A stretch of DNA of 8,809 nucleotides from NCBI GenBank assembly GCA_946495905.1, contig CAMMEP010000056.1:1-8809 (forward strand), in the 5' to 3' direction. How positions within the stretch are numbered: position 1 is the first letter of the stretch; each line of letters opens with the position of its first letter. The notes under the pieces are model-generated. The model ran no database searches and had not been told where the DNA came from. It was given only the letters and a program-made list of their open reading frames with translations. The DNA comes from an uncultured Clostridium sp. (lineage in GTDB: Bacteria; Bacillota; Clostridia; TANB77; CAG-508). Made by a program: the position numbers and the translations under genes. Shown piece after piece: positions 1 through 6,063 of the stretch.

Positions 1-8
1 AAAAACTC

Positions 9-37
9 TTGACAAAACAAACAAATGGTTGTAGAAT
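9..37 (+). promoter_or_regulatory. SigA-type promoter of recN
   Basis: A perfect -35 box TTGACA (9-14) is followed after 17 bases by a -10 box TAGAAT (32-37). Transcription would begin near 44, about 30 bases before the recN start codon. recN is therefore probably transcribed from its own promoter, although read-through from a gene left of the window cannot be excluded. Confidence 0.8.
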
Positions 38-42
38 AATAA

Positions 43-59
43 CGAACAAAAATTTGTAT
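43..59. promoter_or_regulatory. Dyad at the recN transcription start, possible operator
   Basis: An inverted repeat ACAAA-AA-TTTGT (46-57) lies just downstream of the -10 box, where a bound repressor would block initiation. It is embedded in CGAACAAAAATTTGTAT (43-59). The left half CGAAC resembles half of a Firmicute LexA box, but the right half does not match GTTCG at the canonical spacing. SOS control is therefore only a possibility. A related dyad is found upstream of the M50 protease gene (5199-5215). Confidence 0.35.
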
Positions 60-63
60 AAAT

Positions 64-68
64 GGAGG
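64..68 (+). promoter_or_regulatory. Ribosome binding site fixing the recN start
   Basis: GGAGG lies five bases before the ATG at 74. An in-frame ATG at 62 overlaps this site and has no Shine-Dalgarno sequence of its own, so the ATG at 74 is the likely start. Confidence 0.8.
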
Positions 69-73
69 CCGTT

Positions 74-1702
74 ATGATATCTACACTACATATTAAAAAT
101 ATAGGAATTATAGAAGATTTAACCATTGATTTTAATGAAGGTTTTAATGTATTAACAGGCGAGACTGGTGCTGGAAAAACTTTAATTATAGGATCTCTTG
201 GAATTATAGCTGGTGGAAGATTTTCTAAAGATATGATTCGAAATGGTGAAAAATATTCTTTTATAGAAGCTAGTTTTTTCTGTCCAGAATATCCAGAAGC
301 AGTAGATGGAAATATTATTGTTTCAAGAGAGATATATTCAAATGGAAGAAATTCTTGTAAAATAAATGGAAGATTAGTAACGGTAAATGAATTAAAAGAA
401 TTTATGGCAAGTATTATTAATATCCATGGTCAACAAGATAATCAAAATTTGTTAAATCCATCCAAACATATTGATTATTTAGATGATTTTATTGGGCAAG
501 AGATTATAGAAATAAAGAATACATATGTAGAATTATTTAAAAGATATCACAAAATAATAATGGAACTTGATAAAAATTATGGAGATGATCAAGAAAAAGA
601 AAGAAAATTAGATCTTCTTAATTATCAACTAAAAGAAATAAAAAATGCTAAATTAAGAATAGGAGAAGATATAAAATTACAAGAAGAGCATACCATAATG
701 AAAAACTCCGAGAAATTACAAGAAAACTTACAAGAAATAGATGAAACATTAAATAATCAAGGAATAGAAAGTATTTCTAATTCCATAAGATGTTTAGAAA
801 AAATCTCTTCCTGTGGAGAAATATATGAGGAAAAACTTACTGAATTAAAAAATATTTATTATGAAGTTCAAGAACTTACAAGAGATATATCAAGTATGAA
901 GGAAGAAGTATGTTTTGATGAGCAAGAAAGAGATGAAGTAGAAAGACGTTTAGATGAGATTCATTCTTTAAAAAGAAAATATGGGAACAGCATAGAAGAA
1001 ATACTAGAGTATAAAGAAAAACTAGAAAAAGAAATTTCAGAAATTGAAAATGTAGATGAAATAAATAAGGCATTAAAACAAGAAAAAGAAAAAGTTAAAA
1101 AACAAATGCTAGAATTATGTACAAAAATGAATTTGCTTAGAAAAAAGTATGCAATTATCCTTTCAGAAAAAATAAATAACGAATTAAAAGATTTGGAAAT
1201 GAGTAATGCAAAGTTAAGAGTAAATGTAGAAGCACAAGGAGAAGAAAAATTTAATACCAATGGATTTGACAAAGTAGAATTTAGAATATGCACAAATAGA
1301 GGAGAAGAAGAAAAAGAACTTGCTAAAATTGCATCTGGAGGAGAAATGTCTCGAGTAATGCTTGCCATCAAAACAGTACTTGCAGATGTTGACAAAGTGC
1401 GTACTCTTGTATTTGACGAGATTGATACTGGTATTAGTGGAAAAGCCGCAAAAGCCGTTGGAGAAAAGCTAAAAAGAATCTCGCAAAATCATCAAGTTAT
1501 GGTTGTAACACATTCTGCATCTATTGCAGCAAAAGGAACTTACCATTATTATATAAGTAAGAAAACGATAGATGAGAAAACATATACCGAAATAAAACAA
1601 TTAAATGAAAATGAAGTTATTGAGGAAATTGCAAGAATAGCTTCTGGAGATGTTACTGATGTATCAATAGCACATGCTAAAGAATTAAGAATGGCATCAT
1701 AG
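74..1702 (+). CDS. recN: DNA repair protein RecN
   Basis: RecN is a cytoplasmic SMC-like ATPase that gathers at DNA double-strand breaks early in recombinational repair, together with RecA. The protein has 542 residues from the chosen start, close to the family's usual length of about 550. It opens MISTLHIKNIGIIEDL, the standard RecN N-terminus, and carries a Walker A loop GETGAGKT at about residues 29-36. A long charged, Glu/Lys-rich coiled coil spans roughly residues 150-380. The ABC signature ASGGEMSRVMLAIK lies near 420, followed by the Walker B segment LVFDEIDTGISG near 445 and the switch region VVTHSASIAA. The start at 74 is preferred over an in-frame ATG at 62 because of the GGAGG site at 64-68 and the fit to the family N-terminus. 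It has its own promoter. No clear terminator follows. In many spore-forming Clostridia recN sits next to argR and spoIVB/spo0A; the downstream partners are absent here. Confidence 0.97.
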   Translation: MISTLHIKNIGIIEDLTIDFNEGFNVLTGETGAGKTLIIGSLGIIAGGRFSKDMIRNGEKYSFIEASFFCPEYPEAVDGNIIVSREIYSNGRNSCKINGRLVTVNELKEFMASIINIHGQQDNQNLLNPSKHIDYLDDFIGQEIIEIKNTYVELFKRYHKIIMELDKNYGDDQEKERKLDLLNYQLKEIKNAKLRIGEDIKLQEEHTIMKNSEKLQENLQEIDETLNNQGIESISNSIRCLEKISSCGEIYEEKLTELKNIYYEVQELTRDISSMKEEVCFDEQERDEVERRLDEIHSLKRKYGNSIEEILEYKEKLEKEISEIENVDEINKALKQEKEKVKKQMLELCTKMNLLRKKYAIILSEKINNELKDLEMSNAKLRVNVEAQGEEKFNTNGFDKVEFRICTNRGEEEKELAKIASGGEMSRVMLAIKTVLADVDKVRTLVFDEIDTGISGKAAKAVGEKLKRISQNHQVMVVTHSASIAAKGTYHYYISKKTIDEKTYTEIKQLNENEVIEEIARIASGDVTDVSIAHAKELRMAS

Positions 1703-1743
1703 AAAGAAAAAATATGTTTTTACTCTATGGTTACTGGAAAATT

Positions 1744-1772
1744 TTGATTTTTAAATTACTTTGTGGTATAAT
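1744..1772 (+). promoter_or_regulatory. SigA-type promoter of the 126-aa protein gene
   Basis: A -35 box TTGATT (1744-1749) and a perfect -10 box TATAAT (1767-1772) are separated by 17 bases. The predicted start near 1779 leaves a leader of about 44 bases. This promoter uncouples the small gene from recN. Confidence 0.8.
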
Positions 1773-1822
1773 GTATGTATATGAAAAAACAAGTGAAGAA
1801 TTTATAAAAAGGGGGAATAAAT

Positions 1823-2203
1823 ATGGGAATTATTGATAATTTACGTAATTTATTCAAAGGTTCAGATAAAACTCCAGTAGTGCAAGAAGAAGATAAGTTT
1901 AAAAAAGCAACATTAGCAAGAGAAATTGTAAATCTTGTAAATGAAATAAAGAAAATTAATAGTTTTGATAGCTGTGTTTGGAATTTATCAAATGTAACTA
2001 CTAGTGACTTAATGAGAAGAAGCTTAACAGAATTAGAGCAAATTCATTCTAGCTTAAATAGTAGGTTATCTGAACTTACTAGACAAAGTCAAAGGAGTAA
2101 TCCAAAACAAGAAGCTCTTGAGTATGCTAGATGGACGGGACAAAAGCCTAAAAATTTTACAGATCATGAATTTGATAGATTTCAAAGAGATGATGAAAGA
2201 TAA
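1823..2203 (+). CDS. Small soluble protein of unknown function (126 aa)
   Basis: I do not recognise this family. The start is well supported: GGGGG (1811-1815) lies seven bases before the ATG. The protein has no signal peptide or hydrophobic membrane segment. Its first dozen residues (MGIIDNLRNLFKG) could form a short amphipathic helix ahead of a polar linker. Residues 24-90 are predicted by eye to be largely helical, with a heptad-like stretch around TELEQIHSSLNSRLSELTRQ (about 69-88) that might mediate oligomerisation. The C-terminus is highly charged, with DHEFDRFQRDDER at the end. The gene has its own promoter and is followed by a 13-bp hairpin terminator, so it appears monocistronic. Codon use matches its neighbours, giving no sign of recent transfer. 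A cytoplasmic or membrane-peripheral helical protein is an inference from composition only. Confidence 0.85.
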   Translation: MGIIDNLRNLFKGSDKTPVVQEEDKFKKATLAREIVNLVNEIKKINSFDSCVWNLSNVTTSDLMRRSLTELEQIHSSLNSRLSELTRQSQRSNPKQEALEYARWTGQKPKNFTDHEFDRFQRDDER

Positions 2204-2231
2204 ATATTTGTTAAAAATTATAGTTTTTTTA

Positions 2232-2272
2232 TAACGACTCAGGTTTACCACCTGAGTCGTTACGTGCTTTTT
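2232..2272 (+). terminator. Hairpin terminator after the 126-aa protein gene
   Basis: A perfect 13-bp stem TAACGACTCAGGT (2232-2244) pairs with ACCTGAGTCGTTA (2250-2262) around the 5-base loop TTACC. The stem is much richer in G and C than its surroundings. The downstream T run (2268-2272) begins after a CGTGC spacer rather than directly at the stem, which is not ideal for an intrinsic terminator, and an unexplained T run also lies just upstream (2224-2230). No T run suits termination on the minus strand. Confidence 0.7.
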
Positions 2273-2293
2273 CTAAATCTTTCCAATAATTAG

Positions 2294-2322
2294 TTTACAA
2301 AAACAGTAAAATAGTATATAAT
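2294..2322 (+). promoter_or_regulatory. SigA-type promoter of lysS
   Basis: A -35 box TTTACA (2294-2299) lies 17 bases from a perfect -10 box TATAAT (2317-2322). Transcription should begin near 2329, leaving a leader of about 70 bases. That is too short for a T-box riboswitch, which some synthetase genes of Firmicutes carry. Confidence 0.8.
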
Positions 2323-2323
2323 A

Positions 2324-2335
2324 TTTTACGTAAAA
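2324..2335. promoter_or_regulatory. 12-bp perfect palindrome at the lysS transcription start
   Basis: TTTTACGTAAAA is a perfect palindrome beginning two bases after the -10 box and centred on the predicted start of transcription. The position suits a repressor operator. No regulator can be assigned from the sequence, and in such A/T-rich DNA chance is possible. Confidence 0.4.
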
Positions 2336-2398
2336 ATGCATGTTAAAAGTTAATAACATAAAAAAATAATTGCGTTTAAGAAAGGAAGGAATTCAATA

Positions 2399-3892
2399 AT
2401 GGATGAGAACAATAATGTAGAGCAAGAATTAGACATGAACCAATTAATGAAAGTAAGAAGAGAGAAATTAGATAAACTAAAACAAGAAGGAAAAAATCCT
2501 TATCAAATAACGAAATTTAATAGAACACACACAAGTCAAGAAATAAAAGATAATTTTGAAGAATTAGAAGGAAAAGATGTAACAGTAGCCGGAAGAATTA
2601 TGGCAAAAAGAATTATGGGAAAAGCATCATTTTGCCATATACAAGATAGTGAAGGAAGAATTCAAAGTTATGTAAGTATCAACGATTTAGGTGAGGAAAG
2701 TTATAAAGCATTTAAGGAAGACGATATTGGAGATATTGTGGGAATAACAGGTTTTGTATTTAAGACTAGAACTGGAGAAATATCCATTCATGCAAAAGAA
2801 CTTACTCTTCTTTCAAAATCATTACGTCCACTTCCAGAAAAGTTCCATGGCTTAAAAGATACAGATTTAAGATATAGACAAAGATATGTAGATTTAATTG
2901 TAAATCCAGAAGTAAAAGATACTTTTATTAAAAGAGCAGAAATATTAAAAGCAATAAGAAAGTTTATGGATGAAAAAGGTTATATGGAGGTAGAAACTCC
3001 AATTCTTACAACTGTTGCCACAGGAGATGCAGCAAGACCTTTCATTACTCACCATAATACATTAGATTTACAAATGTACTTAAGAATTGCACCAGAATTA
3101 AATTTAAAAAGATTAATTGTTGGCGGATTTGATAAAGTGTTTGAAATAGGCAAGAACTTTAGAAATGAAGGAATGGATATCAAACATAATCCAGAATTTA
3201 CAAATATGGAATTTTATTCTGCATATGAAGATTATAACGACATGATGAACTTAGCAGAAGAATTAATTTCTACGGTAGCACAAAATACATTAGGAACAAC
3301 AACAATAAACTATGAAGGACAAGAAATAAATTTAGCACCAGGCTGGAAGAAAATAGCTATGATAGATGCAATAAAAGAGATAACTGGAGTAGACTTTAAT
3401 ACAATTAATACAGACGAAGAAGCACAAGCTATTGCAAAAGAAAAAGGTGTTCAATTTGAAGATATAAAAAATACAAGAGGACATATTATTAATGAATTTT
3501 TTGAAACATTTGTAGAAGAAACCTTAATTCAACCAACATTTATTATAGATTATCCAGTAGAAGTATCTCCACTTACCAAAAGGAAAAAAGAAGATCCAAG
3601 ATTGGTAGAAAGATTTGAACTATTTATTGGAGGAAGAGAATATGGAAATGCTTATTCTGAACTAAATGATCCAATAGATCAATATGAGAGATTCTTAAAA
3701 CAAGTAGAGGCAAAAGAAAAAGGCGATGAAGAAGCAGGTGGAATGGATGAGGATTTTGTAAATGCTCTAGAAATTGGTTTACCACCAACAGGCGGAATGG
3801 GAATAGGATTAGATAGATTAATAATGTTACTTACCAATTCACCATCTATAAGAGATGTGTTATTCTTCCCAACAATGAAACCATTGAATTAG
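2399..3892 (+). CDS. lysS: Lysine--tRNA ligase, class II
   Basis: LysS joins lysine to tRNA-Lys in the cytoplasm using ATP, supplying lysine for translation. The 497 residues match the usual class II length. An N-terminal helical extension is followed by an anticodon-binding OB fold at about residues 60-150 (VTVAGRIMAKR...). The class II catalytic core follows: motif 1 around 170-202 (RAEILKAIRKFMDEKGYMEVETPIL), motif 2 around 246-275 (VFEIGKNFRNEG, then HNPEFTNMEFY), and motif 3 around 465-478 (GGMGIGLDRLIMLL). The C-terminus RDVLFFPTMKP is typical of LysS. The segment around 206-215 reads VATGDAARPF where many relatives have a GGA-type sequence, a modest variation next to the active site. 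AAGGAAGGA (2382-2390) lies eight bases before the ATG. The gene has its own promoter. A weak 6-bp hairpin (3896-3911) follows the stop and is not convincing as a terminator. Confidence 0.98.
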   Translation: MDENNNVEQELDMNQLMKVRREKLDKLKQEGKNPYQITKFNRTHTSQEIKDNFEELEGKDVTVAGRIMAKRIMGKASFCHIQDSEGRIQSYVSINDLGEESYKAFKEDDIGDIVGITGFVFKTRTGEISIHAKELTLLSKSLRPLPEKFHGLKDTDLRYRQRYVDLIVNPEVKDTFIKRAEILKAIRKFMDEKGYMEVETPILTTVATGDAARPFITHHNTLDLQMYLRIAPELNLKRLIVGGFDKVFEIGKNFRNEGMDIKHNPEFTNMEFYSAYEDYNDMMNLAEELISTVAQNTLGTTTINYEGQEINLAPGWKKIAMIDAIKEITGVDFNTINTDEEAQAIAKEKGVQFEDIKNTRGHIINEFFETFVEETLIQPTFIIDYPVEVSPLTKRKKEDPRLVERFELFIGGREYGNAYSELNDPIDQYERFLKQVEAKEKGDEEAGGMDEDFVNALEIGLPPTGGMGIGLDRLIMLLTNSPSIRDVLFFPTMKPLN

Positions 3893-3945
3893 AATATAAG
3901 TCATAACTTATTAGAATTTTAAATAAAATATTTTTTAATTTTCTA

Positions 3946-3972
3946 TTGACAGCTTATTATTTCTGATATAAA
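3946..3972 (+). promoter_or_regulatory. Promoter of the LRR surface protein gene
   Basis: A perfect -35 box TTGACA (3946-3951) precedes TATAAA (3967-3972). The spacer is short at 15 bases, but a TG one base upstream of the -10 box (3964-3965) makes an extended -10 element. An alternative -10, TAAAGT (3969-3974), would give a 17-base spacer. The exact -10 is uncertain but the promoter is likely. Confidence 0.6.
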
Positions 3973-3997
3973 GTAGTATAAGAAAGGGGAGATACAA

Positions 3998-5047
3998 ATG
4001 AAAAAAAGTTCTAGTAAAATACTATTATTAATTATTATTGTTGTAATAATAGTCGGTTTATCAATAGCTGCAGTTTTTATGCTTAATAGCAATAAAACGG
4101 AAGATACAAATAATGGAGGACAACAGGTGGCTACCAGTAGTTCATCTTATGATGGAACAGCGGAATTAGGCACACCAATGGAATTTACAATAAATAAAGT
4201 TACTTTACCTGAAAAAGTAGGGTATCAACAAAGTTTTGAAGTAGATGGAAACACATGGTATTATAGCTTAGATGCTGAGGGAAATGCAATTAATATTTAT
4301 ACTTATGGGGATTTTTCTGGAGATGTTATAATTCCAGACATGTTAGATGGACATAAAGTTATATCCATTGGAAAGATACCAACTACTACTCAAAACACAC
4401 TATTTTATACTTCGTTAGGAGGAGAACAGTACTGGAATAATATAACTTCTATTACAGTACCAGAAGGAGTAAAATATATTAATCCTGAGGCTTTTTATGG
4501 ATTTGATAATTTAAAAACGGTTACTTTACCAGATTCAATAATTTATATAGGAAGCAGTGCTTTTGAATCATGCAAAAATTTAGAATCTATTAATAGCGAT
4601 ATACCTGGCAAAGTAGTAATGCCTAAAAATTTACAATATTATGGGGAATCATTATTTAGAGGTACTTATAAAATTAATGCATTTGAATTTCCAGAACAAA
4701 TAAATTATATACAAAGTTGGACTTTTTATGAAACTCATGGATTTTCAGATGTAACAATTCCAGGACAATTTAAATATATTGGAATAGGTGCATTTGCAAG
4801 TTCAGACACCACATCTTTGACCGTAGAAGAGGGTGTTCAAATTATTGGAAACTCGGCATTTACGATGAATAAAGAATTAACTAGAGTAAACTTGCCAAAT
4901 ACAGTTCAGTCGATTGGGACAGATGCGTTTTCTCTTTGTACATTATTAAATGAATTTAATTATAACGGAAAATTATCTTATATAGGTAAGAAGGTTTTTG
5001 ATTATACAAATGTGAAAGATGCTTTAGCTAGTAATCAATTACCATAG
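3998..5047 (+). CDS. Membrane-anchored protein with BspA-type leucine-rich repeats
   Basis: This 349-residue protein is probably displayed on the outer face of the membrane. A basic start (MKKSSSK) leads into a strongly hydrophobic helix at residues 8-29, a signal anchor. No cysteine follows it, so it is not a lipoprotein. A Ser/Thr/Asn/Gly-rich linker spans about 30-60. From roughly 98 to 340 there are degenerate LRR_5 (BspA-like) repeats with the recurring pattern of a proline-containing strand, then IG..AF. Examples are VPEGVKYINPEAF, LPDSIIYIGSSAF, IPGQFKYIGIGAF, EGVQIIGNSAF and LPNTVQSIGTDAF. About seven repeats are visible. In this family such repeats usually mediate binding to proteins, hosts or other cells; the ligand here is unknown. 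I see no catalytic motif and no LPXTG sorting signal. GGGGAG (3986-3991) is the ribosome binding site. The gene has its own promoter and terminator, so it is a single-gene unit between housekeeping genes. Confidence 0.93.
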   Translation: MKKSSSKILLLIIIVVIIVGLSIAAVFMLNSNKTEDTNNGGQQVATSSSSYDGTAELGTPMEFTINKVTLPEKVGYQQSFEVDGNTWYYSLDAEGNAINIYTYGDFSGDVIIPDMLDGHKVISIGKIPTTTQNTLFYTSLGGEQYWNNITSITVPEGVKYINPEAFYGFDNLKTVTLPDSIIYIGSSAFESCKNLESINSDIPGKVVMPKNLQYYGESLFRGTYKINAFEFPEQINYIQSWTFYETHGFSDVTIPGQFKYIGIGAFASSDTTSLTVEEGVQIIGNSAFTMNKELTRVNLPNTVQSIGTDAFSLCTLLNEFNYNGKLSYIGKKVFDYTNVKDALASNQLP

Positions 5048-5090
5048 TGAAGAATGATGAAAATTAGATGATAAACTATGAAATAAGAAT

Positions 5091-5120
5091 GTCCAACTCT
5101 ATAAGGGTTGGATTTTTCTT
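5091..5120 (+). terminator. Intrinsic terminator of the LRR protein gene
   Basis: GTCCAACTC (5091-5099) pairs with GGGTTGGAT (5105-5113), allowing two G-U pairs, around the loop TATAA. A T-rich tail TTTTTCTT (5113-5120) follows directly. This is a well-formed intrinsic terminator on the + strand. Confidence 0.85.
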
Positions 5121-5125
5121 GAAGA

Positions 5126-5169
5126 TTGGACTAGAAGATTGATTTTTTGTATAAAATATGATATATAAA
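5126..5169 (+). promoter_or_regulatory. Promoter region of the M50 protease gene
   Basis: Two overlapping candidates are visible. One is TTGGAC (5126-5131), 18 bases, then TATAAA (5150-5155). The other is TTGATT (5139-5144), 17 bases, then TATATA (5162-5167). Either would give a leader of about 60 bases containing the dyad at 5199-5215. The preceding terminator implies that a promoter is needed here. Confidence 0.5.
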
Positions 5170-5198
5170 TAAAAGTGGATATTACTAAAAATAAATAA

Positions 5199-5215
5199 GA
5201 ACAAATAATTTGTTC
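5199..5215. promoter_or_regulatory. Perfect 17-bp dyad upstream of the M50 protease gene
   Basis: GAACAAATAATTTGTTC is perfectly symmetrical: two 8-base arms around one central A. It ends 15 bases before the start codon, between the promoter candidates and the ribosome binding site (GAGAGG, 5220-5225). It could be a protein-binding operator, or a weak RNA hairpin in the leader. It shares GAACAAA and AATTTGT with the dyad at the recN promoter. Confidence 0.45.
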
Positions 5216-5230
5216 GATTGAGAGGTTTTT

Positions 5231-5968
5231 ATGTATATAGATAGAAGATTAATATTTTTAATTATAGCCTTAATGTTATTTAGTTCATTAATGTCACTAT
5301 TCTCGCAAGAGGGAGCACTACTTAGTTTTGTATTATCCATACCAGGTATATTAATAGCAATAACATTTCATGAATTTGCACATGCCTTTGCAGCAGATAA
5401 ATTGGGAGATGACACTCCACGAAGACAAGGAAGGCTCAACTTAAATCCATTTACTCATTTAGATTTATTTGGAACTATAATGCTAGTATTTGCAAGATTT
5501 GGATGGGGAAAGCCAGTAGAAATTAATCCAAGGAATTTTAATAGAGATATTTCACTTTCTAAAGCAGAAGCAATAGTTGCAGCTGCTGGTCCTATTATGA
5601 ATCTTATCTTAGCACTTGTATTTGAATTAATAGCATGTGCAGTAGTAAGATTTGCACCAGCATTTTATGCGTCTACTGCAGGAATGGTAACTTATGCTAT
5701 TCTTACTTCTATTGTAACAATCAATTTAGGATTAGGAATATTTAATTTAATACCATTGCCACCACTAGATGGCTCTAAGATATTAAATGCATTTTTACCA
5801 TATAATGCTAGAAACTGGATGGATGCTCATAGTCAAATTTTTGAGATTGTGTTTATAGCTTTATGGATTGTAGGAATTTTAGGAATGATAATTAATCCTC
5901 TAATTAATTTGGCTTATAGCGGTTTAGCACATCTTTGTGCAAGTATATTTGGATTGACAGTTATATAG
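5231..5968 (+). CDS. Site-2 protease family (peptidase M50) membrane protein
   Basis: This is a zinc metalloprotease embedded in the cytoplasmic membrane, of the family that cuts within or near membrane helices of regulators and small proteins. The zinc-binding HExxH motif reads HEFAH at residues 47-51, inside a hydrophobic segment. The third zinc ligand is expected in NLIPLPPLDGSKI, with Asp at 180. Between them is the typical region with RLNLNPFTHLDLFGTI and FGWGKPVEINP. About five to six hydrophobic segments are seen: roughly 7-24, 29-54, 78-90, 112-139, 149-175 and 203-232. At 245 residues it belongs to the short, single-domain group with no PDZ or CBS domain. GAGAGG (5220-5225) lies five bases before the ATG. 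Its substrate cannot be inferred: no obvious anti-sigma factor or sporulation gene is nearby. It might share a transcript with tsaD, 95 bases downstream, where no strong terminator or promoter is visible. Confidence 0.95.
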   Translation: MYIDRRLIFLIIALMLFSSLMSLFSQEGALLSFVLSIPGILIAITFHEFAHAFAADKLGDDTPRRQGRLNLNPFTHLDLFGTIMLVFARFGWGKPVEINPRNFNRDISLSKAEAIVAAAGPIMNLILALVFELIACAVVRFAPAFYASTAGMVTYAILTSIVTINLGLGIFNLIPLPPLDGSKILNAFLPYNARNWMDAHSQIFEIVFIALWIVGILGMIINPLINLAYSGLAHLCASIFGLTVI

Positions 5969-6063
5969 CAAAGGAATATTCTAATGTGGTATTGCAAATA
6001 ATAGACGATAAAGATGTTTTACAAGAAAAATTTAAATAAATATTTATAAATTGAGGCAATAAA

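Noticed and set aside
43..56. Canonical LexA box at recN
   Set aside because: The left half CGAAC matches, but the right half is ATTTG rather than GTTCG, so it is kept only as a possible operator.
62..73. ATG at 62 as the recN start
   Set aside because: It overlaps the GGAGG site that serves the ATG at 74, and the extra residues MEAV do not fit the family N-terminus.
961..1395. 144-codon open frame on the minus strand inside recN
   Set aside because: It is a shadow of the RecN coding sequence. The translation is Ser/Phe/Leu-rich low-complexity, as expected from the complement of Glu/Lys-rich coiled coil, and there is no supporting promoter or ribosome binding site.
2329..2398. T-box riboswitch in the lysS leader
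   Set aside because: The leader is only about 70 bases, with no specifier stem, no conserved T-box sequence and no terminator hairpin.
3896..3911. Terminator after lysS (ATAAGT/ACTTAT hairpin)
   Set aside because: The stem has six mostly A-T pairs and no T run follows directly; it is too weak to call.
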